Positions 15,430 to 26,927 of a DNA stretch of 64,000 nucleotides are shown here, one piece after another. The stretch is taken from contig JACAXG010000104.1 of assembly GCA_018881555.1 (NCBI GenBank), positions 2,936,654-3,000,653 on the forward strand, written 5' to 3'. Every line of letters begins with the position of its first letter. The first letter of the stretch is position 1. Under the pieces are notes generated by a model. That model was given only the letters and a program-made list of their open reading frames with translations. It had not been told where the DNA came from and ran no database searches. Source of the stretch: Amblyornis subalaris (taxonomy: Eukaryota > Chordata > Aves > Passeriformes > Ptilonorhynchidae). Position numbers and translations under genes: made by a program.

Positions 15430-16750
15430 AGGGCTGGTTACANCAAGTACAACTTGATGAGGGTGCACTCCATCTCCTACTCCAGATCATTGCCAAGGAC
15501 ATCAGACAGCATGGACACATACATTTCCCTGAGGAACTCTGTCTCCAGATAAAGCATGAGCCATTAAACACTTCTCTTTGAGCCGAATAATCCAAGCACT
15601 TTCTTACTCACCCAGCATCCCACCTGCCAAAACGTAACAACTCAAAGTGGATAGAAGAGTGCTGAGGGAGACTAAGCTGAAAGTCTTGCTTATGGTGAGG
15701 CAAAAGACACGCACAGCTTTGCCTCATTGATGCATCCAGTATCTTCAGCAAAGAAATAGGCTGGTCAAGCACAATTACTGTTGTTTAATCCATCTGGTAC
15801 TCCCCATCACCTTTTTCTTTTATGTGCCCAAAAGTGTGTTTTAAGAGGACTCACTCCGTAATATTCTCATAGATCAAAGTGAGGTTGACCAGCCTGTAGT
15901 GCTTCAGACCATTATTCTTATCCGTTCCAAACATGAATGCAATGTTTACCTTTCTTTGGTCACCATGGTTTACCTCCTATCTCAAAAACCTTTTAAAGAT
16001 TATAGAGAGCAGCCTCACTGTGACACTGGTCAGTGTCCTCCCACTCTCAAAGCAGCTCATCTTATCCCAAACACTAGACTTGGGTCAAGATTTCTCAAGA
16101 GATGCTTGGTTTTGTCCTCAGCCATTGCTTGTCATTCTCCGCATTGAACCCTCTCCCTGGACACATATGCTGGGGAGACACTGCCAGAGAAGATTAAAGT
16201 GAAGAACTCAAGTGCCTTAGCCTCATCTGTGTTGGCTGCTACTAATTTGCCCAGTCCATTCAGCACAGGTCCACATTTTCCTTGTTTATTCCTGTACTGC
16301 TAAAGCAACGGAAGTTTTTCGGAGTGGTCCTTGATGTCCCTTTTTTCTTGTCTCTCAGCTCCAGGTGTGCTTTGACTTTTCTGATGCCATCCCTACATGT
16401 TTGGACAACGTATCTACATTCCTCCTTTGTAGCCTGTCCCTGCTTTCACCTCTTGTATGCTGCCTTTGTACTTCAGCTCAGTCACAAGTTCATTCTCAGA
16501 CAGTGGGGTCAGTCCCCTGTTACGTCTATTCATATTCCAGGACGTACCATTCTTGTACTTGGAGAATGCTGTTCTTCAAAACTTGGCAGCCTTCCACAGC
16601 AGATTTACTCTTCAGAGCTGCCTTCCTTTGTATCCCACCTACCAGTTCCCTGAATAAGCCCAAAATCTGCTCTCTTGAAGTCTAGGGTATGTGCTTTACT
16701 CTGCTACTTGCCTTCCTGACCTCCATAAGGATTGTGAACCCACTATTTCA
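15430..16750 (-). repeat. Degraded CR1 LINE ORF2 fragment (linker and reverse-transcriptase parts)
   Basis: Minus-strand remnant of a CR1 non-LTR retrotransposon ORF2. Near 16690 the translation reads TLDFKRADFGLIQ, matching the CR1 LDF.RADF.LF motif. Near 16380 it reads CRDGIRKVKAHLELR. Near 15890 it reads HYRLVNLTLIYENI, matching the GNYRPVSLTS block of the reverse transcriptase. Near 15450-15560 the DNA matches the CR1 segment 'PQG ... NDL(D) ... ECTLSKF'. The part between 15560 and 15755 is too diverged to align by eye. Many stops and frameshifts show the copy is dead. There is no CR1 3' tail on the left side, so the copy is truncated or rearranged at both ends. The boundaries are approximate. 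Confidence 0.85.
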
Positions 16751-17328
16751 TTCCTTAACAGATTGCCAACAAAAATCACGATGTTTATTGAGCAGCCCAT
16801 TAATAACGCTACTGTGCCCTCTAAGTCAGAATTAATCCCTGGGCCTGCTTAGCACCCTCAGTCAAAGCTCTGGAAGTCTGCAGAGACTGTACATTTAGCT
16901 AAGCCAGGGAAACAGCACAAGTGGACAAACCTCTGTAGCTACAGAGTATTCCCTCACTGAGTATTATCCTAAGTAGCATCCAGCAATTAGCATGTTCTGC
17001 AAAAATTATACATGTTTTCAGTTAAAACACTGAATATCGCATTCTGAGATACAGTGAAGAAACAAGAGGACAATGTCCATCATGGAACCTATATCCATAT
17101 ATACCAGGAAGTAATTTTCTGATGAAATACAAATAGCCCTATATAATTTGTCTAACAACTACCTTAGACAGCTGTCACTAACCAACACTTACTGACACTG
17201 CACCACAAGCTTCATTTTCCTTTTNTTTAATTAAAAACCAAGCCTGACTTTTACACCACATGTAAGGGACTGAATGTGCAAAGTCCCTTAGCAGATAAAA
17301 GGTTATTTTCTTATAGACAGGTGCTCAC

Positions 17329-17443
17329 CTTGGAATGCTCGTCAGGTAGGTCAGGACATTCTGAAACTCTTTTTCAGGGATCTCGCTGAAAGCTGGGTAG
17401 TCTGGAAAGGTGATAACAGGGCAGCCATCTCCCCCTCTTCCAC
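17329..17443 (-). CDS. MCF2L: MCF2L coding exon, start of the Sec14/CRAL-TRIO domain
   Basis: Second recognisable MCF2L exon, 115 nt. The acceptor is CTTCTTTTGTAG| and the donor is CCAAG|GTGAGC. It opens with GT, which completes the split Gly codon left by the exon at 26368, and then reads GRGGDGCPVITFPDYPAFSE followed by IPEKEFQNVLTYLTSIP. It ends in phase 2 with AG, which needs C or T from the next exon to make the Ser expected in LTSIPS. The GGRG.DG.PVITFP and TYLTSIP blocks are the hallmark start of the Sec14/CRAL-TRIO module shared by MCF2L, MCF2L2 and MCF2. In this family the module binds lipids and restrains exchange activity. The spliced reading frame with the previous exon is open and exact. 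The residue after GRG is Gly here, where I recall Gln in human, and the one before PVIT is Cys rather than Ser; both are ordinary substitutions. The following exon (L-Q-D-A-G-I-G...) is not seen to the left. Confidence 0.95.
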
Positions 17444-20400
17444 CTACAAAAGAAGTAGGAAGTGTGTTTATGTGCAAGTCCCTTTACCTAGACTGAAGTT
17501 TTCCAGTAATGAAACAAATATATTTGGTTTTGTTGGGGTTTTTTTTGCAGGGCTCATGCATGGACAGTTTATTCTAAACAGTCTATCTCTTCTTCAGTGC
17601 TTCGGAAGTTTCATAGAAAGGAATTTGTTATACCACATTCACCACATCAGATTTTTTCTGTGCAGATGCCTGGGCTCCTGTGAACAGTTTTGACACCAGG
17701 TGGCAGTGCATCTTTCTTCTGATAAATGTCAACGGCATGTAAGTAGAACCAAATGGACGAAAGAAATCAACGAATTTAGAAACAAAAAAAGTTAATTCAT
17801 AATTAAGTAGGAGAATCTCGATCTTGAATGGAATTCAACCTTCTTGCCAGTTTGAACTCATTCATGCAACACCCCCCTCCACTCCTCAGCTGGCTGCTTT
17901 GCTTCCAGGATGGTGTAGAACTGAAGGGGCAGAACATTTAAAGAAATGGGTGTAGGTGTTTCAAATGAGATTTCCCATTCCCAGATTATGTACAGAAGGT
18001 CAAGCAGAGCAGAACACCTGTGCTGCAGTAGGGCTGCTGATGAACTAGATACCATCACATTTATCTTTCCTGGAATTTGCACCACTGGGCAGGATTCACA
18101 AACACAATGCTCCTTAATGCACTTCACGCTCACTTTTACATGCAAAATGTAATTATTTCTTTATAAAGGCATTGTTAATGTTTCATGTCTTTAGCAAGTA
18201 TATATTCATAAAGACAGCCAGGACAAGGGGCTTGCTGAGCCCTAGCAACTGCATGAAATTAACAGGTCAGGAGTGGCAGGAACACATTGCTGGGACGTTA
18301 TCTTTGCTTCACAGTTCAGAAAGAGGAGAAAAGCAATGAAAAATGACAAGGCTATTTTTTTCCAGCCTTGATAATTGTGCAGAAATCAGCATTAAACTGT
18401 ATTAACAACACGAATCAGGAGAGCAACAGTGATTTGTGAAGATTATTACCCACTTCCTGTGGCTTTGCATCTAACCTCACCAGAAAAAGACGAGAAATAC
18501 TTGACCTCAGATTCATTTGAGGAAAGAAATCACAACTTCCCTCCAAACCACATGTAATTAGAAGAGCTCAAATAGTATCTTTATGTTAATTTGTGGTGAA
18601 TCTGACTTTAGTTTACCAGTTTACAGACAATATGGTGCTGCCACTGTGAAGCTCTTGAAATCAAAATACATGAGAAAATAATGTGCTCTGGATGCATTTA
18701 AACAACAAAATGCAACCATTATGCAAATATCACAAGTTTGCAAACATGACCTTTACGACTCATCCAAACATGGCAACATTGAGTCAAGGGAGCTAATTTT
18801 AGCTATACAAATATTCACAACACAAACATAAGTTAAGACCAATTTTGATTCTATTGTATTTGTTCTGCCCAGGCTCTCAGCACTAAAGCATTTTCCTCTC
18901 TTGTTAAAAGCATGATAGTGACTATTTCTGTTGCTTATGAGGTGTTCTGCTCTCTCTAGAATATCTATTTTTAGGTACAATTATACATTATTTGTGGTAT
19001 CCTCATTGGTTACTTGCTTTGTTCTATTTAATTTCTATAAATAGGACATATGAAACAAAAGAAGAACAACAATAGACTTGCAGGACATGTCCTAAAAGCA
19101 GAAGCCCGGACTATGACCTTCAGGAAGTTCCCAGACCACCACTGACTGTCACAGGCAAATAGAGCCATCCTGCCTTGACACTGGCTATTAATTTTCAGTT
19201 TCTAGTACAGTCATCTGTGGTTATCTTGGGTGGAGATGACTCTGCCCTGCTGTGGGCTCTTGGAAGGACGTTCTTCACTGATTATCTTTTTCTTCAGTGT
19301 TTTCCTGATAGGACACTTGAGCGCACAGATCCCTTCAAATGCTCCTCAACTGCTTTTCCTTATCAGAACTCTGCTGCTCAAAAGAGTTTAGGGCAGAGTG
19401 ATCTGAAATGCTACACATAATAAATTCTGTAAAACTTCAGCTTTAACAATACTGACTTACAGAAGCTGCTTTCTATATTGTAACTTTGAATACATGGCCA
19501 TCAATGGAAGACAGGTCACTGTAGCCGAAGCAGCCACTGCTTAAAAATGAGCATTTGTCACAGCAACTTACAAAAAGGGCATGGGAAATAAAGCAAAGTA
19601 AAAATCCTACATACTAATTGTGTTTGTATTAAATAATAGTAAAAGCAGTTATGTGAGATCACTTTTTAAAGTGTCCTTTATTTCTTAATGAACCTGATGC
19701 AGCAAGGAATGATTTTTTTCCTTTATTCAGAATCATTCTTCCTCATTTTTGCTTCATCTCTGCAAAAGCAGCATTACATGACTTACTCATAAATTAGCTG
19801 TGTAAAACGTGATTTTCTTCTCTTCACCCAGACATAAATCAAGCCACAGATTTTAGAGGGAGGAGATAAAAGGGAAGTTTAGGAAGCTGAGTTTTATTGT
19901 TGGTGGTGGTTTTGGTTTTAGTGAGAGAGAAAGCATTCGAGTGACAAACCCCAAATTTCATTTCTCTTAATACTTTTCAAAACAAAGGTTTAAGGCAAAA
20001 ATTTCAAATGTATTATTGAAACCAATTCACATAATNATTTTCCAGCATCACAGAATTATATATTCAAAAAAAAAAAAGACATATAAATGAATTCTGAGTG
20101 TCTGAGTGCTACATCTCAAGAAAATAATTCAATATGTACAAAGTAATTTCTAAAACCAGTTACTGGAATTTTAATCACCATCAAAAAAAGTAGTAATTTA
20201 ACTGCAATATTTTCATAAATTCAGGTCGGTTGGTACAGTGACTACGTCTAACTACCTCAGTCCTAACCATTGGAAAATCACCTCTTCACATTCCCATCTA
20301 GCTCAGAGTCCTGAAATTCCAACTGCAGCTATGGAACAGCCTTAATTTATTTGCTGGACAAACTCTGTCCACAATGGCACATACAAGCCCAGTCTTCTAT

Positions 20401-23400
20401 TTCTAGGCTTAAGCAGGGATGCACTGATGTACAGAATGGGAATTTAATAGTGTTATGTGTTATTAAGACAACCAAGTATCTGAGAGCATTAAGAGCATTT
20501 TCTTAGTCTAATCTTAGCCCTTTTTTTAAACATAAATTTCTGAAAGTATAACAAATATCCTTATTTTTGTTTGAAAAATTATAAACACGGTTCTGACTAT
20601 GCAAATGTCAGATTGAATGGAGCTTTGAGCAATCAGATCTGGTGAAAGATACACCATAGCAGGGTAGAGATAGACTAGATGATCTTTAAAGGTTCCTGCC
20701 AACCCAATCCATTCTGTGATTCTATGAAAATGCTGAAAACCATTCAGCATAATTTCTTTATGAAATATTAAACAAATGTCATTGGAGTGTCAGCTTCAGT
20801 TTTTGTTTATTGCTAAGAGCAGAAGAGAATGCACCAGTCCTTGAGTGGGTGCAATCAGTCTGCACACATTTTACCTGAAACAACTCTCAAGAATTCCTTG
20901 AGAGTTGTCTCGTAACATACAGCTGTGAGAAATATCCTGCAAGTGAGAGGATTATTACTTTCCAGGCTATACATGGAAACACCATAGAAGTAAAGAGTAT
21001 GGACTCTTATGTCAGCAATTAAATAAAATAAAAACACCACACCACTTTCAATTAAGCATATCTGCTTGCACCCTACTTCTGTGAGCATTCATTAAAGGAA
21101 AACTTTTTTATTAATCCACTTATACATGACTTTGGCAGCCTATTCAAGTGAAACTTCTTTAACNGCTTTAGTATCAAACAAAACACAAATTGCCTCCATA
21201 AAATGGAAATTGTTCGGTGGATAAACCTCTACAATTCTAGCAAAGCCCTGTCGTGTGGAGCTCTTCTGAACAGATCTATAAGCCTTCATCTAAGGTCAGT
21301 TTTTACAACAGCGACAGCCCTGTGTTTTGGGGAAACACACATTTTAAAATCTTATTGAATTGTACTAGCACCACAGGTTAGGCAGCAAGATGACTTAATT
21401 GTGCTTAGAAAATAGCACTTCATGTTCCTAACTTTTGAACACAATTAACACCAGCAATAGCACCAACTGCTAAAATTATGTGTACCCAGAACACTGTGGT
21501 CTTGTGGATGAAAACAGCAGAAAACATATCCATGGAAAACTAGCTGTGCCATTGTGAGATGGGACTGGTAAAGTTTCCTTAAGTTCAGGTGATTTAGTAT
21601 TTATTCTTTATATTCTGCTGCATCTAACTTTTGCCATCACAGTTGCAATCTCTTTTGCATTTGTTTTCTTTTTTTTTAATTAAGCAGGTTGGGTGATAAA
21701 GGAGTGCTAACCCAAGGAAATTGCACAGTATTTTACAGAAATTCTAATCAAGAGGCATGGTAGTGACTTGGTATCTAAGTGACTTGGTGTCTAAAAACAA
21801 TCTCAAATGAGACATTATTAGTATTCTTTTCAATTTCAAACAGCATGGGCAGGGAAAATTACAAAACTTGTGAATTGCACAGCTGCTAAAAACCACATGC
21901 ACAAGTGCACATGCACACACACACAGAGAAAAGGGTAATTGCCCACAACCCTGTGAAAGACATGCTAGTTGTTTGGGGTTTTGTACGGACAGCAAAGTTT
22001 GGCAGCAGCANAGAGATTGCTCAGACTTACTTCCAGGAAGGAGGAGTAGGAGATTATTTTGTAATGTTTCCCTAACTAACTTGCTCCTGTTTGCATAAAA
22101 AAAGGCATTCTCAAGAGTACTCTGATCACCCCCACAAAAAGGAAGTAAGTAGTCAGATATAATTAGATGACAGAGCAAAGANTCTTCTGGCCTGATTCTA
22201 CAATGCAAATGAAATAGTATTTGGACTATAAGAAAAATATGATCTCTATGTTGGTCAATGTGCACACACGAGATCCAAGAGAATCATCCTTGTTGAATGG
22301 CTCAGATGTACAACTTTAGTTCAAAGGACCCTGCTTAAAAGTGATCTTGTTTCCAGTCATGTCACAAGTGAGGTCCTCATGTGACTGAAAGGCTTAGTTC
22401 AATTTTTTTTTTTTAATATTGTAGTGGTTCAGCTACTATGCTTGTGCATTTCTGATAAGGCATTTCTCCTTTCTGCTTGCATAATATAGTTAACTGGAGA
22501 ACTCAGTATTTGAAATTACATGTAGACTTCAATGAGAGAGTGGATAAAAGCTTCACTGCATATCCTTTGCAAAGAAAAACAGATTCAAGAGGAATTTATT
22601 AAAATACTCTTTTCTTGAAATGAGAGAGAAGTTTTACTTGTATAACTTCACAGGCTGCATTTTGCCGAGGCTGATCAGCAGCAAGCATACCGGCTTAAAA
22701 ATCAGATTACAATAAGTAAATTTGAAACTAAACATATTTGAACTAGAAATCTCTTAGCCAAGGTTTCACTTTTTTTTTGTCTTTCTCTTTTTCTTTACTA
22801 CCTTTTTGGTTTGATTTTTTTTTTTAAATCTCTACAGACAATAGGTTTAGCACAGTGAATAAAAAACAATAGTTAAGTTTACACCCGTGCAAGGCAAAGA
22901 CTGCTAAACAATACCTCTTCCACTGTCCATACACAGCATTGATACTGTCTGTATTATATCAGCAACAAAAATCAGGCTGATATTTTTTACTAACTGTTGC
23001 AATGCATGTGCTACAGCATCCCCTCAGAAATTCTCGAACATGATTTTACAGACTCAGCAGCCAGAGCTACTTCAATGGGAACAGTTTGACCAGTGAGGTG
23101 TTGTCAGGTCATTTCCACGGAGGAGAGCAAGAGCATAGCCAAGTAAATAGTTTCAGAAAGCAAGAAGCTTATAATTTAGAATCATAAAGGTATGAGCATA
23201 TATGTTTATAAATCAAAGGTCTAAGCATTTTGAAAGCTAGTATCAATGTTACATTTTTCAATGCAGGAAAAGCAACCAGGAATCAATAGACAAAAATGCA
23301 AATAGCATGAACTCATATTTGTATTTCCTATAATGGAAATACTTTGAAACTGTTCAATGCATAAAGAGGCATTCAAAGGAAAGTGAGTTGAAATAACTGG

Positions 23401-26367
23401 TTCAGTATTCATGGTGGCCAAGAGTCTCATTTGCACATCACATAGCTGGAATGATTTAAGATGCATATCAGCATACACAGCTGTCTGGATGCTCTTCTTC
23501 ATCTACATTTATTTTGACACACCTGCATAACTGCAATGGCAGATAGACGCAAGGCTGGGTGGGTATGAAAGTCACACAGCAACTTTCCAGTCATGGAAAG
23601 AGAAAGGAAAATACTTATGAAAGCAAATATAAAACATGAATGAAAGACTGTGAGGAATACATAAGGATACATTTTCCAGAGACTTTTAAATGGCCCTTAC
23701 ACTGTCCTTCATGGGATAAAAAACTCCAAATCAACAAAAAAAACCAAAAAAAGGCAGAAACAGTTTTCAATGCAGAAGAAAAAGTGGTTGCACCAATAGT
23801 AACTGAAGAAAGACAAGGTAAAAGAGGTGAAACACTGAACCATGTAGACACAACACAGTATAGCCTAGCAACAACAAGAAAGTAACAATTCTAGCAAAGA
23901 TAAGGGCCTGGTTCCACAGAAAGAAAAAACTTCAAAGTAAAAAGTAAACAACTGTCCCTGAGGTAAAATATTAACTTTGTGGTTTATAAACTTGCTATGT
24001 GAATAACTGTTTACAAACCTCATCCACAGCTCGCCTCTCTGTTAGATTTAAGCTGAACACGACTGCATACTCATTGCTGAGCAAGAGCGAGTCTGTAGGA
24101 GTAGCTAGCACCTTGATTTCATCGCACTTTGATATACTTACTGACAAACTGAAGCATTAGTGGAAGTTTTTGCTTTATTTTGTTTCATTTCAAGTCTAAT
24201 TTGGATGTCCCTGTAGCATTTCCATTATAACCTAGCACAATGAGGGACATGAGTAAAAAGTGACCCCAATTTAGACCAAAAGACAGAAAGCAGCTCGGGA
24301 AGGGCTACAGCCTTTAGCCACAAAAGCAGACTGGGTTTCATTCACTATTCAAGCAAGTGTCCCATGAGACCTAGATACATCCTATCAGAGAAACTAAAGC
24401 AATTCTCAAGTACATGTTGACTTGCTGTTAAAAAGCCAGAATCAGAAGTGATTCTAAGACATTCACCAATATCTGCAAACATGCTATTTTAGTTAGTAAT
24501 CTATGGACTTTCATTTTAATGAGTTTCATGCCATTTCCTGAGATTCTATTTCCAAGGCAACTTAGTAATAAGGAAAAAAGTCCCATTCACACACACTGGG
24601 AATGTCTTAAGTGGCCTTAGAGCAAAGCCACTCTTAAGATCAAATGCAGCAACAAACAAATTGTACATAAATCAAGTATCAAAGCATCGGCTCTGTTCCT
24701 TCATTCACAGATCCTGTAACATCACTATTTGGTACAGCACAGAGAATTAACTGTCAGCGTCCTGCAGTGAACATTAGGATAAAAAACTAACTCCAAAGTG
24801 AAATGAAAATCCCAAAACTCAAATTGCCCAAGAATAATGAAATACAACAGAGAATCTAGTCACAGTAATGCAGCTGAGCTACTATTTGAGGCAAATAAAA
24901 CAAACTTCTAATTGACATGAGGGTGAATAAATAGAAGAAAATAGAATGAGGAAAGGCTGCTCTTACTAAGCTCCACTGCAAGGTGGATTTATTGAGTTCT
25001 GAAGACTCTTGTGGATTTGTGAACTCAACAACTCAACTACCATAGTCACCAGTTTTGCCCCCTCACTTCAGAGGGGCAAAATATAAACCCTACTTAGAGT
25101 TTCATAGATAGGCTGATTCTCGCGTAACAATTTTATGAGACATTTTCTGCCCATAGATAAGAATGAGCTTGGAAAGTCAAAAAAATAAACTTCCAGAGAA
25201 GAATTGTAGCTTAAATGCTATCATCTCAAATGAAGCATGAACAGCCAACTGCATAAAAAAATACCTTATTTTCCAAGTGCTACCACCATGCCATAAAAAA
25301 CATAGTCACTACCACAGACCCACAGTTTAGCTTGTGTGGCAAAAATAAATCATAATTAACAGCTAATTTTGAGTACAAGAAGATGCAGTGAGCTCTTGCC
25401 AAGCAAAGCAGTAAATAGTTTCACTCCCCTGTGTCTCTTGATCCGATGCAGGATGGGATTCAGAGGGAGACGGAAGAGTCACAGAGTCCAGGTGCAGCTC
25501 AGAGATAAATTTCTTTTATGCCAAAGGCTGCAGGGCAGCTCTGCAAAGCCACCAATGCTCTCCCTTTCTATGTATTGGAGGAAGGGCAGGACAGGGCCAT
25601 AACTCCAGCAAGTTTGCTGCTGCCCACCCGCAAGAGCTTTTACAGGCAGGAAGACAGGAGAACAAACTCAGAAGCTTATCAGACCCCTTCCACACAGCCT
25701 GATCATTGAGCAAAGGCACCATCTCCCTTTGTCCATTATCAGCCAGCCATGGGCTCAGCATGGAAATGAACCAAGCTCAGCAACTAACACCTGCATGGCG
25801 CAAATCCAGGCCCCCATGACCTACCTGGCAGACCCAGGGGCAAAGACTCTCTGTGCTGTGTGAAAGTGGCTGTGCTGCTTTTGGAGACGGCTTTATACCC
25901 AAAAGCAGGTTCCTTTGCAGAAGGCAGTTGCTGACACCAAGCCAAAAATCCTGTGCAGAACTCAATGCTACACTTGTTTGATCCAAGCACTGAGACTGCA
26001 GGGGAACATGGTACCATCGTGGTTGCTCCAGCACTTTGTTCAACACCAAGGTGTCAGCTTGGGCTTCAGTATCAAACACGACAGTGGAGCCAGCGCCAGC
26101 TGGGGCTGTCAGCTGAGGGAGCATCCACCAGAGCATCCATGCTGCAATCTCCAGTTAACTGAAAAATTAACTATAATTTTAAAATTTCTATTACACTTTA
26201 AAAAAAGTCTGTTAATAAATCGTTAAATGACAAATATTGATAGCTTGCATTTTGAGTTATTCATTAAGTATTAATTTCTCATATAAGAGAACTCAGAGGC
26301 TGTAAAGGACAGCAGGCTGAACCGTACATCTAAGCAACATGTATAGGAAGAAAGACCATAGTCTTAC
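17444..26367 (-). other. MCF2L: MCF2L intron between the two recognised exons
   Basis: An 8,924-nt intron flanked by a GTAAGA donor (26367 side) and a TTTTGTAG acceptor (17444 side). It contains one plus-oriented CR1 3' end (20611-20728), a short CA-rich patch near 21905, and several T- or A-rich runs (for example near 22400 and 22780-22825). A GC-richer stretch at 25370-26150 carries chance ORFs on both strands. I see no further MCF2L exon here. Confidence 0.85.
20611..20728 (+). repeat. CR1 LINE 3' end
   Basis: GATTGAATGGAGCTTTGAGC starts a run that aligns with the CR1 3' region (TTGGATGGGGCCCTGAGC...CTAGATGATCTTTAAGG...CCAACCCAAACCATTCTATG). It ends TTCTGTGATTCTATGA, the diagnostic CR1 terminal octamer repeat. 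It lies in the intron between the two MCF2L exons and is antisense to the gene. Confidence 0.9.
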
Positions 26368-26451
26368 CTGACAGATAAGCAAATTGTTTCTTTAACTGGT
26401 CCTGAATATCTGCAGCATAGAGGGGAATGATATCCTGATGCATGATTTCAT
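26368..26451 (-). CDS. MCF2L: MCF2L coding exon, N-terminal, just before the CRAL-TRIO module
   Basis: Internal coding exon of MCF2L, a DH-PH exchange factor that activates Rho-family GTPases such as RhoA and Cdc42. On the minus strand the 84-nt exon follows a strong acceptor (T/C-rich tract ending TCTCCACAG) and ends at CAG|GTAAGA, a near-consensus donor. It enters in phase 1 (AT completes an Asp codon) and leaves after the first base of a Gly codon. The 27 full codons read EIMHQDIIPLYAADIQDQ, then LKKQFAYLS. From memory, mammalian MCF2L has the same block with a few changes (V for the second I of DII, C for Y, R for Q). The paralogue MCF2L2 has a clearly different QQEVRPLMAVEI-type segment here, so MCF2L is the best match. 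The next exon is 17329-17443. The upstream partner is either outside the window or the candidate at 36492-36564. No frameshift or stop is seen. The gene family is well supported; the isoform is unknown. Confidence 0.94.
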
Positions 26452-26911
26452 CTGTGGAGAGGAAAAAAAATTTGCATTGCAAAGTCATTTTATGTAAAAT
26501 TTTACAGCAGACATAAAAAAAAAAATCATCTCTAGAACACACACACTCAGAAAACTGTCTAACTTTTGAAAAATACGTGAAAATTTTTGGAGACTTTCAA
26601 GTGTTTGCCAAGGGCAAACTTTTCTTTGAACGGCACACTGATAAAAGAGCAATTTACATTTACTGACATTTAGAAGCAGTACAGAACTGTCACTGAACAA
26701 AACACTGTAGAACTAATAGTCCTCAGGAATGATGTTAAACAGTGGGATTTTTACATATTAAATGCAATTTTTATTAAAAACTTCTCAAATCAAACAAAAC
26801 CAAGAAACTTATGATTCCTCTAGCCTGTCNTCTAGATTCAAATACCCCAAGATAACATTAAATAAGATGGGTAGTACTGGCTTGAAAGTACATCATCCCA
26901 GTGAAAACACG

Positions 26912-26927
26912 CACACACACACACACA
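26912..26927 (+). repeat. Short (CA)8 dinucleotide tract
   Basis: Eight CA units. Comparable short CA tracts occur near 2626, 21905 and 40811. Confidence 0.85.

Larger units (their letters stand above)
1..17328 (-). other. MCF2L: MCF2L intron, 5' part (3' end outside window)
   Basis: Sequence downstream of the donor at 17328 on the minus strand. I looked for the next expected MCF2L exon (L-Q-D-A-G-I-G-F-I-L-V-I-D-R-R) and did not find it, so the intron probably exceeds 17.3 kb. It holds the degraded CR1 ORF2 fragment (15430-16750), a short CR1 tail (9641-9692), the 17-bp repeat at 14528, paired hairpins near 6441, and A-rich tracts near 3876, 5421 and 8030. GC-richer patches at 3100-3400 and 11060-11480 look like unique sequence with no gene I can name. 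Confidence 0.8.

Noticed and set aside
21744..22265. Longest minus-strand ORF in the window (173 codons)
   Set aside because: It spans two undetermined bases, includes a CA-repeat-derived Cys/Ala/Val patch, shows no family motif and lies inside an intron of a conserved gene.
25777..26136. 119-codon minus-strand ORF in a GC-richer patch next to the 26368 exon, with a CAG|GTAGGT donor-like site at 25825
   Set aside because: An exon running from the nearest acceptor-like AG (26140) to that donor would be 316 nt, which cannot keep the MCF2L frame between the two recognised exons. The peptide resembles nothing I know.
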